A DNA stretch of 64,000 bases, taken from the NCBI GenBank assembly GCA_036276115.1, contig DATBEM010000121.1, forward strand, positions 1-64,000, read 5' to 3'. The first letter of the stretch is position 1, and every line of letters starts with the position of its first letter. Both the position numbers and the translations under genes were made by a program. The notes below the pieces were generated by a model. The model made no database searches. It was given only the letters and a program-made list of their open reading frames with translations, and was not told the origin of the DNA. Source of the stretch: Trebonia sp036276115 (GTDB lineage: Bacteria > Actinomycetota > Actinomycetes > Streptosporangiales > Streptosporangiaceae). Positions 17,605 through 25,778 of the stretch are shown one piece after another.

Positions 17605-17960
17605 GGCCTTGCTCCCGTGGTCTGCGCTCCCGTGGTCTGCGCTCCCGTGGTCTGGACGCGGATGGCGAACCGGAGGGACTTCGCCTCGGTCATGCACTCG
17701 CGCATCGGCCGGGCCAGCGCGCGGTGGTCATCGGTCCGCTCCCACGCCTCGAAGTGCTCCAGGGAGTCCCACTCGCTGGTGATGAGCCACTGCTCGGGGT
17801 CGGCCGGCGATTGGCAGACCTGGTCCACGATGTGCCCGGGGACGCCCTCGGCCACCTCGTAGCGGATCTTCTCGTAGGCGTCGAGGAAGTCCGCCGTCCG
17901 TTCGGCGGGCACCCGGATGAGGAAGACCACCCGGGCCCGGCGCTCGTCGTGCGCTGTCAT
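17601..17960 (-). CDS. Antibiotic biosynthesis monooxygenase (ABM) domain protein
   Basis: 119 aa ferredoxin-like fold, cofactor-free oxygenase family. VVFLIRVPAERTADFLDAY forms strand 1 and helix 1. DQVCQSPADPEQWLITSEW and SLEHFEAWERTDDHRAL are the typical second half. It could oxidise a polyphenol ring to a quinone. Its C-terminal tail is three copies of QTTGA made by a 15-bp DNA repeat. Both ends overlap neighbours by ATGA: the CLF stop upstream and the membrane protein start downstream. Confidence 0.85.
   Translation of the reverse strand: MTAHDERRARVVFLIRVPAERTADFLDAYEKIRYEVAEGVPGHIVDQVCQSPADPEQWLITSEWDSLEHFEAWERTDDHRALARPMRECMTEAKSLRFAIRVQTTGAQTTGAQTTGARP
17611..17655. repeat. 15-bp in-frame tandem repeat, three copies
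   Basis: Unit GCTCCCGTGGTCTGC three times, the last with one mismatch. It encodes the QTTGA repeats at the end of the ABM protein. Confidence 0.9.
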
Positions 17961-19195
17961 GTCGCTCTCCCGTTCTGGTGTCGCACGAGCAGCAAGGAGC
18001 TGTTGTAGCCGTCGAAGCCGCGGGCGCAGACCAGCACGTTGGCCACGGCGGTCTCGCGGGCGGTGCGGACGAAGTCGAGGTCGAAGTCCTCCGGCGCCTC
18101 GTCCAGGCCGGTCATCGCGGGGATCACCTGCTCCCGCATGGCTTGCAGGGCGGTGACCACGTCCAGGGCCGCCCCGCCTTGGTACATCCGCCCGGTCAGC
18201 GACTTGTGGCTGGTCACCGGGACGCCGCGCGGCCCGAAGACCTCGGTGATGGCCCGGGCCTCGCTGCGGTCGTAGCCGGGGACGCCCATCGCGTCGGGGA
18301 TCAGCAGGTCGACCTCGTCCGGCCGCAGGCCCGCCCGGTCCAGCGCCATCCGCATCGACCGGGCGTACTGCTCGTGGCCCGGCTCGGCGCTGGCGTGGCG
18401 CCCGTCATGGGTGGTGCCCCAGCCCCCGATCTCGGCCGCGATCGCGGGCGCGCCGCGGGCCAGGGCGTAGTCGAGGTCCTCGGCGATCAGCACGGCGCCG
18501 CCCTCGCCCGGCACGTAGCCGGACGCGGTGACGTCGAACGGCCGGTAGGCCGTGCGCGGGTCGTCGTCGGTGCTCAGCATCCGGCTGGCGACCTGGCAGG
18601 CGAGCGCGTACGGGCTCAGGGGCGCCTCCAGGCCCCCGGCCAGCACGACCGACACCCCGCGGCGCAGCATCCGGGCCGCGTGGGCCAGGCTGTCGAGCCC
18701 GCCCGCGCCCTCGGACACCAGCACGTTGCTCGGCCCCTTGGCCTGGTGCCGGATGGACAGCTGGCCCACGGTGGCGGCGTAGAACCAGGCGATCGACTGG
18801 TACGCGCCGACGGTGTGGGCGGGCTGGCTCCACAGCCGCTGCAGCTCGCGCTGCCCGAACTGGTTGCCGCCCGACGAGCTGGCCATGACCACCGACACCT
18901 GGTACGGGTCGGCGTCGGCCAGGTTCAGGCCGGCCCCGGCCAGCGCCTCCTCGGCGGCGGCGAACGCCATCTGCGTCCAGCGGTCGGTCTGGACGATGAG
19001 GCGCCCTTCCATGGTCGCGGCGATGTCGAGGTCGCGGACCTCCCCCGCGATCCGCGTCGGGTAGCGGGCGGCGTCGAACGAGGTGATGGGGGCGAGCTGG
19101 CTGTCGCCGGCGGTGATGGTCGCCCAGTGCTCGTCGGCGCTCTTGCCGCTTGGCGCGATGACGCCGGCGCCGGTGATGACTGCCCGCGCGCTCAT
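17957..19195 (-). CDS. Type II PKS chain-length factor (KS-beta)
   Basis: 412 aa thiolase-fold partner of KS-alpha that sets chain length and takes part in priming. The active-site Cys is absent: the position reads VSEGAGGLDS (Gly163), where most CLFs have Gln (EQAGG). The rest is typical: PLSPYALACQVASRMLS, RPFDVTASGYVPGEGGAV, SHKSLTGRMYQGGAALDV. GAGGAGGTCAC precedes the ATG. Unlike most systems there is no overlap with KS-alpha; 73 bp separate them. The stop overlaps the ABM start. Confidence 0.95.
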   Translation of the reverse strand: MSARAVITGAGVIAPSGKSADEHWATITAGDSQLAPITSFDAARYPTRIAGEVRDLDIAATMEGRLIVQTDRWTQMAFAAAEEALAGAGLNLADADPYQVSVVMASSSGGNQFGQRELQRLWSQPAHTVGAYQSIAWFYAATVGQLSIRHQAKGPSNVLVSEGAGGLDSLAHAARMLRRGVSVVLAGGLEAPLSPYALACQVASRMLSTDDDPRTAYRPFDVTASGYVPGEGGAVLIAEDLDYALARGAPAIAAEIGGWGTTHDGRHASAEPGHEQYARSMRMALDRAGLRPDEVDLLIPDAMGVPGYDRSEARAITEVFGPRGVPVTSHKSLTGRMYQGGAALDVVTALQAMREQVIPAMTGLDEAPEDFDLDFVRTARETAVANVLVCARGFDGYNSSLLLVRHQNGRAT

Positions 19196-19268
19196 GTGAC
19201 CTCCTCGCAGGCGCTCGTCGGCCGCATTCGCGGGCGCACAGTGCTTCCTGATTCGCTCGCAGGCTCGC

Positions 19269-20537
19269 TCACCGGCTCAGCACGCCTTGCTTGCTGAAGA
19301 TCATCGCCGACTGGAAGCCGCCGAACCCGCTGCCGACCGACAGCGCGACGTCCACCGGCACCTCGCGGGCGACGTTGGGCACGTAGTCCAGGTCGCACTC
19401 GGGATCGCGGTTGGCCCAGTTGGCGGTGGGCGGCACGATGTTGCCGTCCACCGCCAGCGCGCACGCCGCCATCTCGATCGCGCCGACCGCGCCGAGCGAG
19501 TGCCCGATCATCGACTTGATCGAGCTGACCGGGACCTGGTAAGCGGCCTGGCCGAGGGACCGCTTGAACGCGGCCGTCTCGTGCCGGTCGTTCTGCCGGG
19601 TGCCCGACCCGTGGGCGCAGATGTAGGAGACCTGCTCGGGGTTGAGCCGGGCCTGGGCCATGGCCGAGTCGATGGCCAGCGACATCTCCATCCCGTCGGG
19701 GCGCAGGCCGGTCATGTGGAAGCCGTTGCTGCGAGCGGCGTAGCCCGCGACCTCGCAGTAGATCCGCGCCCCGCGCCGGACCGCGTGGCTGAGCTCCTCC
19801 AAGATCAGCACCGCCCCGCCCTCGCCGAGCACGAAGCCCTTGCGGTCCCGGTCGAACGGGCGCGAGGCGTGGGCCGGGTCGTCGTTGTCGGGGGTGGTCG
19901 CCTTGATCGCGTCGAACGAGGCGCTGGTCACCGGGGACAGCGGCGAGTCCGAGGCGCCGGCGATCATCACGTCGGCCTCCCCGTCCTGCACCAGCTGGAA
20001 GGCGTAGCCGATCGCGTCGATGCCCGACGTGCACCCGGTCGAGACGACCTGGGCCGGCCCGTGCAGCTCGTAGCGGGCGGCGATCTCGGCCGCCAGGGTG
20101 CTCGGGATCAGGGCCTCGTACAGGAACGGGCCGCCGTAGCGCGGGTCCACCAGCCAGTCGCGGCCCACGTCGCTCAGCACCACGTACTCCGACTCCAGGG
20201 CGGTGGTGCCGCCGACGGCCGAGCCCATGGCCACGCCCGTCCGGTCCGCGATCCCGCCGGCCAGCTCCAGCCCGCTGTCGGCCAGCGCCTCGGCCGCGGT
20301 GGCCAGGCCGAACTGGACGTAGCGGTCGCTGCGGCGGATCTCGCGGGCCGACAGGCCGGCCGCAACCGGGTCGAAGTCGCACTCGGCGGCGACCTGGGAC
20401 CGGAACGGCGCCGGGTCGAACAAGGTGATCCGGCGGGTCGCGGTCCGGCCCTCGGTGATGCACTGCCAGAAGTCCTTGGCGGTGGCGCCGCCGGGGGCGA
20501 CCACGCCAACGCCGGTGACCACGACGCGGCGGCTCAC
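19269..20537 (-). CDS. Type II PKS ketosynthase alpha
   Basis: 422 aa. It carries out the Claisen condensations building the poly-beta-ketone on ACP, as a heterodimer with the CLF. Catalytic triad: Cys169 in STGCTSG, His309 in CAHGSGT and His346 in SMIGHSLGA. The gatekeeper-type segment RPFDRDRKGFVLGEGG is present. The GTG start at 20537 overlaps the stop of the aromatase gene (GTGA), which fits the family length of about 420. All key residues are intact. Confidence 0.97.
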   Translation of the reverse strand: MSRRVVVTGVGVVAPGGATAKDFWQCITEGRTATRRITLFDPAPFRSQVAAECDFDPVAAGLSAREIRRSDRYVQFGLATAAEALADSGLELAGGIADRTGVAMGSAVGGTTALESEYVVLSDVGRDWLVDPRYGGPFLYEALIPSTLAAEIAARYELHGPAQVVSTGCTSGIDAIGYAFQLVQDGEADVMIAGASDSPLSPVTSASFDAIKATTPDNDDPAHASRPFDRDRKGFVLGEGGAVLILEELSHAVRRGARIYCEVAGYAARSNGFHMTGLRPDGMEMSLAIDSAMAQARLNPEQVSYICAHGSGTRQNDRHETAAFKRSLGQAAYQVPVSSIKSMIGHSLGAVGAIEMAACALAVDGNIVPPTANWANRDPECDLDYVPNVAREVPVDVALSVGSGFGGFQSAMIFSKQGVLSR

Positions 20538-21457
20538 GCCGTCCTCGCCGTGAGCGGGGCGCCCTGGGCGGCCATGAAGGCGGCGGCCTGCTCGGCCGTC
20601 TCGGTGTCGACGTGGCCCAGGTCGGGCCGCGGGGCCAGCGGCCCGAGCTGGAACACGGCCCGCACCAGCGTGCCGGAGGTGTTGCGGAGCCGGTGCCGGG
20701 TGCCGGCCGAGACCAGCAGGCCCTCGTCGGGCGACACGATCAAGGCCTCGCCATCCAGGTCGACGGTGAGCGTGCCCTCGGTGACGTAGAGGAACTCCTC
20801 GCTGTAGGGGTGGTAGTGCTCGGCGATGGCCTCGCCCGGCTGGAGCGTGGCCACGCCCATGAAGCCGGAGGTCGAGCCGACGGTCGCGGGTCCCAGGACG
20901 ACCCGGATCTCCGCTCCCCGGCGGCGGTTGGGGGCCATGTCGTTCCAGGCCACCACCAGCGGGCGGCGCACCTGGTGGGCCGAGTGGGCCAGGGCGGCCG
21001 CCTGCCGCCGGGCCGCCTTCTCCACCTTCTCCTTGATGAGCTTCATCTGGATGGGCGAGTTGTGGTTGAGCCGGGCGGTCATCTGCTCGTCGTCGACCGG
21101 GGCGGCCGGCTTCATGTGGAAGTCCTGGATCCAGGTCATCCGCGTGCCGCCGTCGGGGTCGTCGGCGTAGGACCAGTAGATGTTCATGTACTCGAACGGG
21201 CCGGTCTCCACCCGGTGGGCGAAGACCTCGCGGGCCGCCTGGTCCATGGTGCGCTGGCTGACCCAGCTCCACACGGTGCCGTTCTCGTCCGGGTGCATGG
21301 TCAGCCGGAACGTGACCGTGTTGCCCTCGCGCTGGAGCACCTCGGCCGCGGCGTACTCCGAGTACAGCCCGGGCCAGGCCGGCACGTCGTTGGTCATGTC
21401 CCAGACGAGCTGGAACGGGGCGTCGATGACGATGCTCTGTTCAGTGTGGCCGGCCAT
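20534..21457 (-). CDS. Fused aromatase/cyclase (SRPBCC) and cupin cyclase
   Basis: 307 aa with two domains. Residues 1 to about 150 are a TcmN-like SRPBCC aromatase/cyclase: EQSIVIDAPFQLVWDMTND, the PAWPGLYSEY segment and LNHNSPIQMKLIKEKVE. Residues about 170-290 are a cupin with metal-site pattern GEAIAEHYHPYSEEFLYVTEG and the second motif near VSAGTRHRLRN, like TcmJ or WhiE-ORFII proteins. These are usually separate genes in tetracenomycin and spore-pigment clusters. The fusion should fold the first rings of the nascent chain. It lies between ACP and KS-alpha. Confidence 0.9.
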   Translation of the reverse strand: MAGHTEQSIVIDAPFQLVWDMTNDVPAWPGLYSEYAAAEVLQREGNTVTFRLTMHPDENGTVWSWVSQRTMDQAAREVFAHRVETGPFEYMNIYWSYADDPDGGTRMTWIQDFHMKPAAPVDDEQMTARLNHNSPIQMKLIKEKVEKAARRQAAALAHSAHQVRRPLVVAWNDMAPNRRRGAEIRVVLGPATVGSTSGFMGVATLQPGEAIAEHYHPYSEEFLYVTEGTLTVDLDGEALIVSPDEGLLVSAGTRHRLRNTSGTLVRAVFQLGPLAPRPDLGHVDTETAEQAAAFMAAQGAPLTARTA

Positions 21458-21458
21458 G

Positions 21459-21713
21459 TCAGGCGCCTTCCCCGAGCCGCTCGACCACGTACCGCGTGAT
21501 CTCGCCGAAGCTCATCTCAAGTGAGTCGTCAGGAATGAGGATGTCGAAGCGTTCCTTGATGGCTGCCTGGAGCTGCATCGTTGCCAGCGAGTCCAGTCCC
21601 AGTCCGGCCAGGGACATGTCCGGCGATTCGCCCGCGAGCGACGCCGGTATCCCGGCGGCGGCGCTGAGGATGCTGAGGAGCTCGTCCTGGGTCGCGGAGG
21701 CATGAGTGGTCAC
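21459..21713 (-). CDS. Type II PKS acyl carrier protein
   Basis: 84-aa carrier protein. Ser42 in LGLDSLAT takes the phosphopantetheine arm that carries the growing poly-ketone. The GTG start is preceded by AAGGAG. Two bases separate it from the aromatase start, and it sits directly before the KS set, as usual for minimal PKS genes, although here the order is ACP, cyclase, KS, CLF. Confidence 0.95.
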   Translation of the reverse strand: MTTHASATQDELLSILSAAAGIPASLAGESPDMSLAGLGLDSLATMQLQAAIKERFDILIPDDSLEMSFGEITRYVVERLGEGA

Positions 21714-21743
21714 GTGCCCGCACTCCTTCTCTTGCTGTTGCGG

Positions 21744-23114
21744 TTACTTACTGCTGGCAGCGGCGGCCGTCGCCTGGACGCGTTCGACCAGCGCGGTGCT
21801 ATGGGCCGCCTTTCGGAACTCGGGGTCGGCGATGACTCGCCGCAGGAACGGGATCGTCGTGCGGACGCCCCGGCCGCTGATCGCGAACTCGGCCAGCGCG
21901 CGGTCCATCCGGTTGAGCGCCTGCTCCCGGTCCGGCGCCCACACGATGACCTTGGCGATGAGCGAGTCGTAGTGCGGCCCGATCACGTAGCCGGTGGCCG
22001 CGTGCGTGTCCACCCGGGTGAACGGGCCGCCGGGCGGGTCGAAGGTCTCCAGGACGCCCGCCGAGGGGGCGAAGTCCCGGTCCGGGTCCTCGCCGTTGAC
22101 GCGGCACTCGACCGCGACCCCGTGGGGCAGCACGCTGTCCTGGGCCAGGCTGAGCGGGTGGCCCGCCGCGACCAGGAGCTGCTGGCGGACCAGGTCGACG
22201 CCGGTGATGGCCTCGGTGACCGGGTGCTCGACCTGGATCCGGGCGTTGATCTCCATGAAGTAGAAGCGCTCGTCCTCGTCCACCAGGAACTCGAACGTGC
22301 CCACGCCGGTGTAGCCGACGGTGCCCGCCGCGTCCACCGCCGCCTTCGCCATCGTCGCCAGCACGTCCGGCGACAGGGCCGGGGCGGGGCCTTCCTCCAG
22401 CAGCTTCTGGTGCCGGCGCTGGACCGAGCAGTCCCGTGTGCCCAGGTGGATGCCGGTGCCGCGGGAGTCGAAGAGCACCTGCACCTCGACGTGGCGGGCG
22501 CGGGCGAGGTAGCGCTCCAGGTACACCCGCTCGTCGCCGAACACCGAGCGGGCGGCGGCGGTCGCCCGCCGGAAGCTGGCCGCCAGCTCGTCGGCCTCGG
22601 TCACCACCTCCATGCCCTTGCCCCCGCCGCCCGCGACGGCCTTGATGATGACCGGGTAGCCGATCTCGGCCGCCACCGCCGTGGCCCGGGCGACGCTGGC
22701 GACCGGCTCGACGCTGCCGGGCAGCAGGGGCAGCCCGGCGTCCTGCATCAGGCGGCGGGCGGTGGACTTGTCGCCCAGCGCCGCCAGGTGGCGCAGCTCC
22801 GGCCCGATGAAGACCAGGCCCACGTCGGCGCAGATCTCGGCGAAGTCGGGGTCCTCCGACAGGAAGCCGTAGCCCGGGTGGATGGCCTCGGCCCCGGTCT
22901 GCAGGGCGGCCTCGATGATCGCCGGGATGTTCTGGTAACTGCGCCGGGCCGGGGCCGGGCCGATGTGGACCAGCTCGTCGAAGTAGCGCTGCAGCCGGGC
23001 GTCCCGGTCGGCCGTCGAGTACACGCCGACGGAGCCGATGCCCATCTCGCGGCATGTCCGGGCCACCCGCAGCGCGATCTCGCCGCGGTTAGCGATAAGC
23101 ACCTTGCTGAACAT
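21744..23114 (-). CDS. accC: Biotin carboxylase subunit of acetyl-CoA carboxylase
   Basis: 456 aa ATP-grasp enzyme that carboxylates biotin on BCCP. The start MFSKVLIANRGEIALRVART is the family N-terminus. Glycine loop AGGGGKGM, EVQVLFDSRGTGIHLGTRDCS and the active-site region FYFMEINARIQVEHPVTE are all present. The ATG at 23114 is chosen because the open frame upstream shows no AccC homology. In the PKS operon it should raise the malonyl-CoA supply, as in several pentangular polyphenol clusters. Confidence 0.95.
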   Translation of the reverse strand: MFSKVLIANRGEIALRVARTCREMGIGSVGVYSTADRDARLQRYFDELVHIGPAPARRSYQNIPAIIEAALQTGAEAIHPGYGFLSEDPDFAEICADVGLVFIGPELRHLAALGDKSTARRLMQDAGLPLLPGSVEPVASVARATAVAAEIGYPVIIKAVAGGGGKGMEVVTEADELAASFRRATAAARSVFGDERVYLERYLARARHVEVQVLFDSRGTGIHLGTRDCSVQRRHQKLLEEGPAPALSPDVLATMAKAAVDAAGTVGYTGVGTFEFLVDEDERFYFMEINARIQVEHPVTEAITGVDLVRQQLLVAAGHPLSLAQDSVLPHGVAVECRVNGEDPDRDFAPSAGVLETFDPPGGPFTRVDTHAATGYVIGPHYDSLIAKVIVWAPDREQALNRMDRALAEFAISGRGVRTTIPFLRRVIADPEFRKAAHSTALVERVQATAAAASSK

Positions 23115-23122
23115 GAGGGTCC

Positions 23123-23632
23123 TTACTCCCTGGCCTCGCCATCGGGGAGGGCCGGCACAAGCCGCAGGAGCGGCTGCCCGAACTCGACGGCCTGGCCGTT
23201 GTCCGCGAGGACCGCCGCCACGATGCCCGCGTGGTCGGCGGTGATGGGGTTGAAGAGCTTCATCGCCTCGATGATGGCGACGGTCTGGCCCGGGGCCACG
23301 GCCTCGCCGACCTCCACGAAGGGGGACGCCCCGGGCTCTTGCGCCCGGTAGAAGGTGCCGACCATGGGCGAGGTCACCAGCAGCCCGGCGTCGGCCTCGT
23401 CGGCCGACGGCTCGGCCGGGCTGGCCTCGGCCGGGACCGACGGGGCGGCTGTCGCCGACGGCGTCACCTTGGGCGCGCGCCCGGCCTGCTGCCACTCCAC
23501 CTCGATGGACGCGTCGCCCGCGGCGATCCGCACCCGGCGCAGCGGCCCGGCGAGGCTGGCGGCCAGCGAGCGGGCGTGCTCCTGGAGCTCGGCCAGCTCG
23601 GGGTTGCGGGCGGCCGGCTCCGGCGGGGCCAT
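23123..23632 (-). CDS. accB: Biotin carboxyl carrier protein
   Basis: 169 aa. A C-terminal biotinyl domain (about 85-162) carries the biotin Lys125 in IEAMKLFN, with TSPMVGTFYRAQEPGASPFVEVG before it. The Ala/Pro-rich linker (about 52-82) is usual for BCCPs. The stop lies eight bases before the biotin carboxylase ATG. Confidence 0.95.
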   Translation of the reverse strand: MAPPEPAARNPELAELQEHARSLAASLAGPLRRVRIAAGDASIEVEWQQAGRAPKVTPSATAAPSVPAEASPAEPSADEADAGLLVTSPMVGTFYRAQEPGASPFVEVGEAVAPGQTVAIIEAMKLFNPITADHAGIVAAVLADNGQAVEFGQPLLRLVPALPDGEARE

Positions 23633-25351
23633 CTAGACCGCCGCCGCTTCGGGAACCAGGACGCGGGTGATGATCGCGCTGGTGCCGAAGGAGCGGTAGC
23701 GCTCCCGGCGCCGGCGGACCAGGGCGTCGCCCGCGGTGCCGCGCAGCTCGGCGACCACCCGCGCCACCGCCTGGCCCAGCCCGGCCACCATGGCCTGCGG
23801 GTCGGCCGCGGCGCCCCCGGCCGGCTCGGGCACGACGCCGTCCACCAGCCCCAGGCCCAGCAGCTCGCGGGCGGTGATGCGCAGCGCCCGGGCGGCGGCC
23901 GGGGCCGACGCGGCGTCGCCCCACAAGATCGCCGAGCAGCCCTCGGGGCTGATGACCGAGTAGGTCGACCGCTCCAGCATCAGCACCCGGTCGGCCACCG
24001 CCAGCGCGAGCGCCCCGCCGCTGCCGCCCTCGCCGGTCACGACCGTGACCACCGGGGTGCGCAGGCCGAACATGCCCAGGATGCTGTCGGCGATCGCGCC
24101 CGCCTGGCCGCCCGCCTCCGCCTCCAGGCCGGGGAAGGCACCCGGGGTGTCCACGATCGTGACGATGGGGATGGCCAGCGTCGCGGCCAGCCGCATGACC
24201 CGCAGCGCCTTGCGGTACCCGCTGGGCAGCGGCATGCCGAAGTTCCGGGCCACTAGCTCCTTGGTGTCGTGCCCCTTCTGCTGGCCGATGACGGCGACGG
24301 GCTCGCCCTCCAGCAGCGCGAAGCCGGCCACGACCGACGGGCAGTCGGTCCCGGCCCGGTCCCCGTGCAGCTCGACGAACCCCGAGAACGCGCCGGCCAG
24401 GTAGTCCAGCGTGGTCGGGCGGCCGCTGCCGCGGGCGGCGCCCACCACCTGCCAGGCATCGACCTCATCCAGCCGCGCCGGGTCGGTGATGATCGTGGCG
24501 TCCAGGGCGGGGCGGCGCCGGACGCGGGGCGCGCCCCGCCCGGGGGCGGCCGCGCCGGTGGCGGCCAGCAGCCGGGCCAGCCAGCCCGGCAGGGCCGCGC
24601 GCGACTGGACCGCGTCGACCTGCCCGTGCGCGAGCAGGAAGTCAGCCGTCTGGAAGTCGGCCGGGAGCTTTTGCCGGATGGTCTGCTCGATGACCCGCGG
24701 GCCGGCGAAGCCCATCCGGGCGCCCTGCTCCATCACCACGACGTCGCAGTTCGTGGCGAAGGAGGCCGCCACCCCGCCGTAGGTCGGGTCGGTGACCACG
24801 CTGACGGTGAGCAGCCCGGCGTCCTTGAGGGTGGCGATGGCCTGGCTGACCTTGGCCATCTGGAGCAGCGCGAGCACGCCCTCCTGCATCCGCGCCCCGC
24901 CCGAGGCGGTGACGACGATGAACGGGATGCGGCGGTGCAGGGCGGTCTCGGCGGTCAGGGTGATCATCTCGCCGACCGCGCTGCCCAGGCTCCCGCCCAT
25001 GAAGCGGAAGTCCATGGCCGCGATGGCAACCGGGCAGCCCCCGATCCGGGCCGTCCCGGCCAGGACCGCGTCGTCGAGGCCGGTGGCGGCGCGGGCCTTG
25101 GCCAGCCGCCCTGCGTACGGCTTGGAATCAGTGAAGGCGAGGGCGTCGGTGGCCACCACGCTGACGTTCATCGGGGCGAAGCTGCCCTCGTCGGTGAGGG
25201 TGGCTATGCGGTCCTGCGCGGTCATCGGCTGGTGGTGCCCGCACTCGTGGCAGACGTTGAGCGCGCGGGCCAGCTTCTTGCCGTAGTGCAGCGTGCCGCA
25301 GCGGCCGCAGCGGACCCAGTCCGGCCGGGGCGCGGAGCAGGGCGCGCTCAC
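23633..25351 (-). CDS. Fused acetyl-CoA carboxylase carboxyltransferase (beta-alpha)
   Basis: 572 aa. The N-terminal half is AccD-like with a zinc ribbon (Cys15, Cys18, Cys34, Cys37) and FRFMGGSLGSAVGE. The C-terminal half is AccA-like (DYLAGAFSGFVELHGDR, IVTIVDTPGAFPGLEAE, SGGALALAVADRVLMLE). It transfers the carboxyl group from biotin to acetyl-CoA. The GTG start at 25351 overlaps the TcmI stop (GTGA) and places the zinc ribbon near the N-terminus. Together with the next two genes it makes a complete dedicated ACC. Confidence 0.94.
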   Translation of the reverse strand: MSAPCSAPRPDWVRCGRCGTLHYGKKLARALNVCHECGHHQPMTAQDRIATLTDEGSFAPMNVSVVATDALAFTDSKPYAGRLAKARAATGLDDAVLAGTARIGGCPVAIAAMDFRFMGGSLGSAVGEMITLTAETALHRRIPFIVVTASGGARMQEGVLALLQMAKVSQAIATLKDAGLLTVSVVTDPTYGGVAASFATNCDVVVMEQGARMGFAGPRVIEQTIRQKLPADFQTADFLLAHGQVDAVQSRAALPGWLARLLAATGAAAPGRGAPRVRRRPALDATIITDPARLDEVDAWQVVGAARGSGRPTTLDYLAGAFSGFVELHGDRAGTDCPSVVAGFALLEGEPVAVIGQQKGHDTKELVARNFGMPLPSGYRKALRVMRLAATLAIPIVTIVDTPGAFPGLEAEAGGQAGAIADSILGMFGLRTPVVTVVTGEGGSGGALALAVADRVLMLERSTYSVISPEGCSAILWGDAASAPAAARALRITARELLGLGLVDGVVPEPAGGAAADPQAMVAGLGQAVARVVAELRGTAGDALVRRRRERYRSFGTSAIITRVLVPEAAAV

Positions 25352-25683
25352 CGTTCGCCGACCGGCTGCGGCCGCCACTCGTAGAAGCAGCTCGCCTGGG
25401 CGTCCTGGGGGGACTTCCAGGTTGGCAGGTAAGGCGAGATGTAATCACTCAGCCGGGCGCTGACCCGGGCGAACTCCTGGTGCCCGCGCGCGGTCTCGAC
25501 CGCCTCGGCGCCGGGCGCGGCGGTCTCCAGGAGGTGCACGTAAAGGTCGCCGAGCCGGTATAGCGCCCGGTGGGTGACGCCCGCGATCCGGGGGAGCTCC
25601 GTATTATCGGACTCCGCCCAGATCGCGGCCACCTCGCGCTCCGCGTCGGGCAGGATCCTCGCGACGATCAGTGACCTGTTCAT
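25348..25683 (-). CDS. TcmI-family polyketide cyclase
   Basis: 111 aa ferredoxin-like fold, family length about 110. MNRSLIVARILPDAEREVAAIWAESD, LGDLYVHLLE and HQEFARVSARLSDYISPYLPTW match TcmI and WhiE-ORFVII type cyclases. These close a late ring of the polyphenol. The ATG at 25683 is preferred because the promoter motif upstream places the transcript start next to it; no Shine-Dalgarno is seen. It is the first gene of the ACC/minimal PKS transcription unit. Confidence 0.92.
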   Translation of the reverse strand: MNRSLIVARILPDAEREVAAIWAESDNTELPRIAGVTHRALYRLGDLYVHLLETAAPGAEAVETARGHQEFARVSARLSDYISPYLPTWKSPQDAQASCFYEWRPQPVGER

Positions 25684-25689
25684 GCCTCT

Positions 25690-25731
25690 AGACAACCGCT
25701 GGGCGAGTCCCACGGTCGTGAGACGGTCGTC
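25690..25731 (-). promoter_or_regulatory. Shared cluster promoter of the TcmI-ACC-PKS operon
   Basis: On the minus strand CTCACGAC (25722 to 25715), 19 bases, then a -10-like TTGTCT (25695 to 25690), six bases before the ATG. Just upstream ACGACCG is repeated with an 11-bp period. The motif and spacing recur at four other operon starts in this locus. Confidence 0.65.
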
Positions 25732-25778
25732 CCGGGCCGGTGAGGAACTCCGCCCGGACCAGCGGTGCTAGGGCGGGA

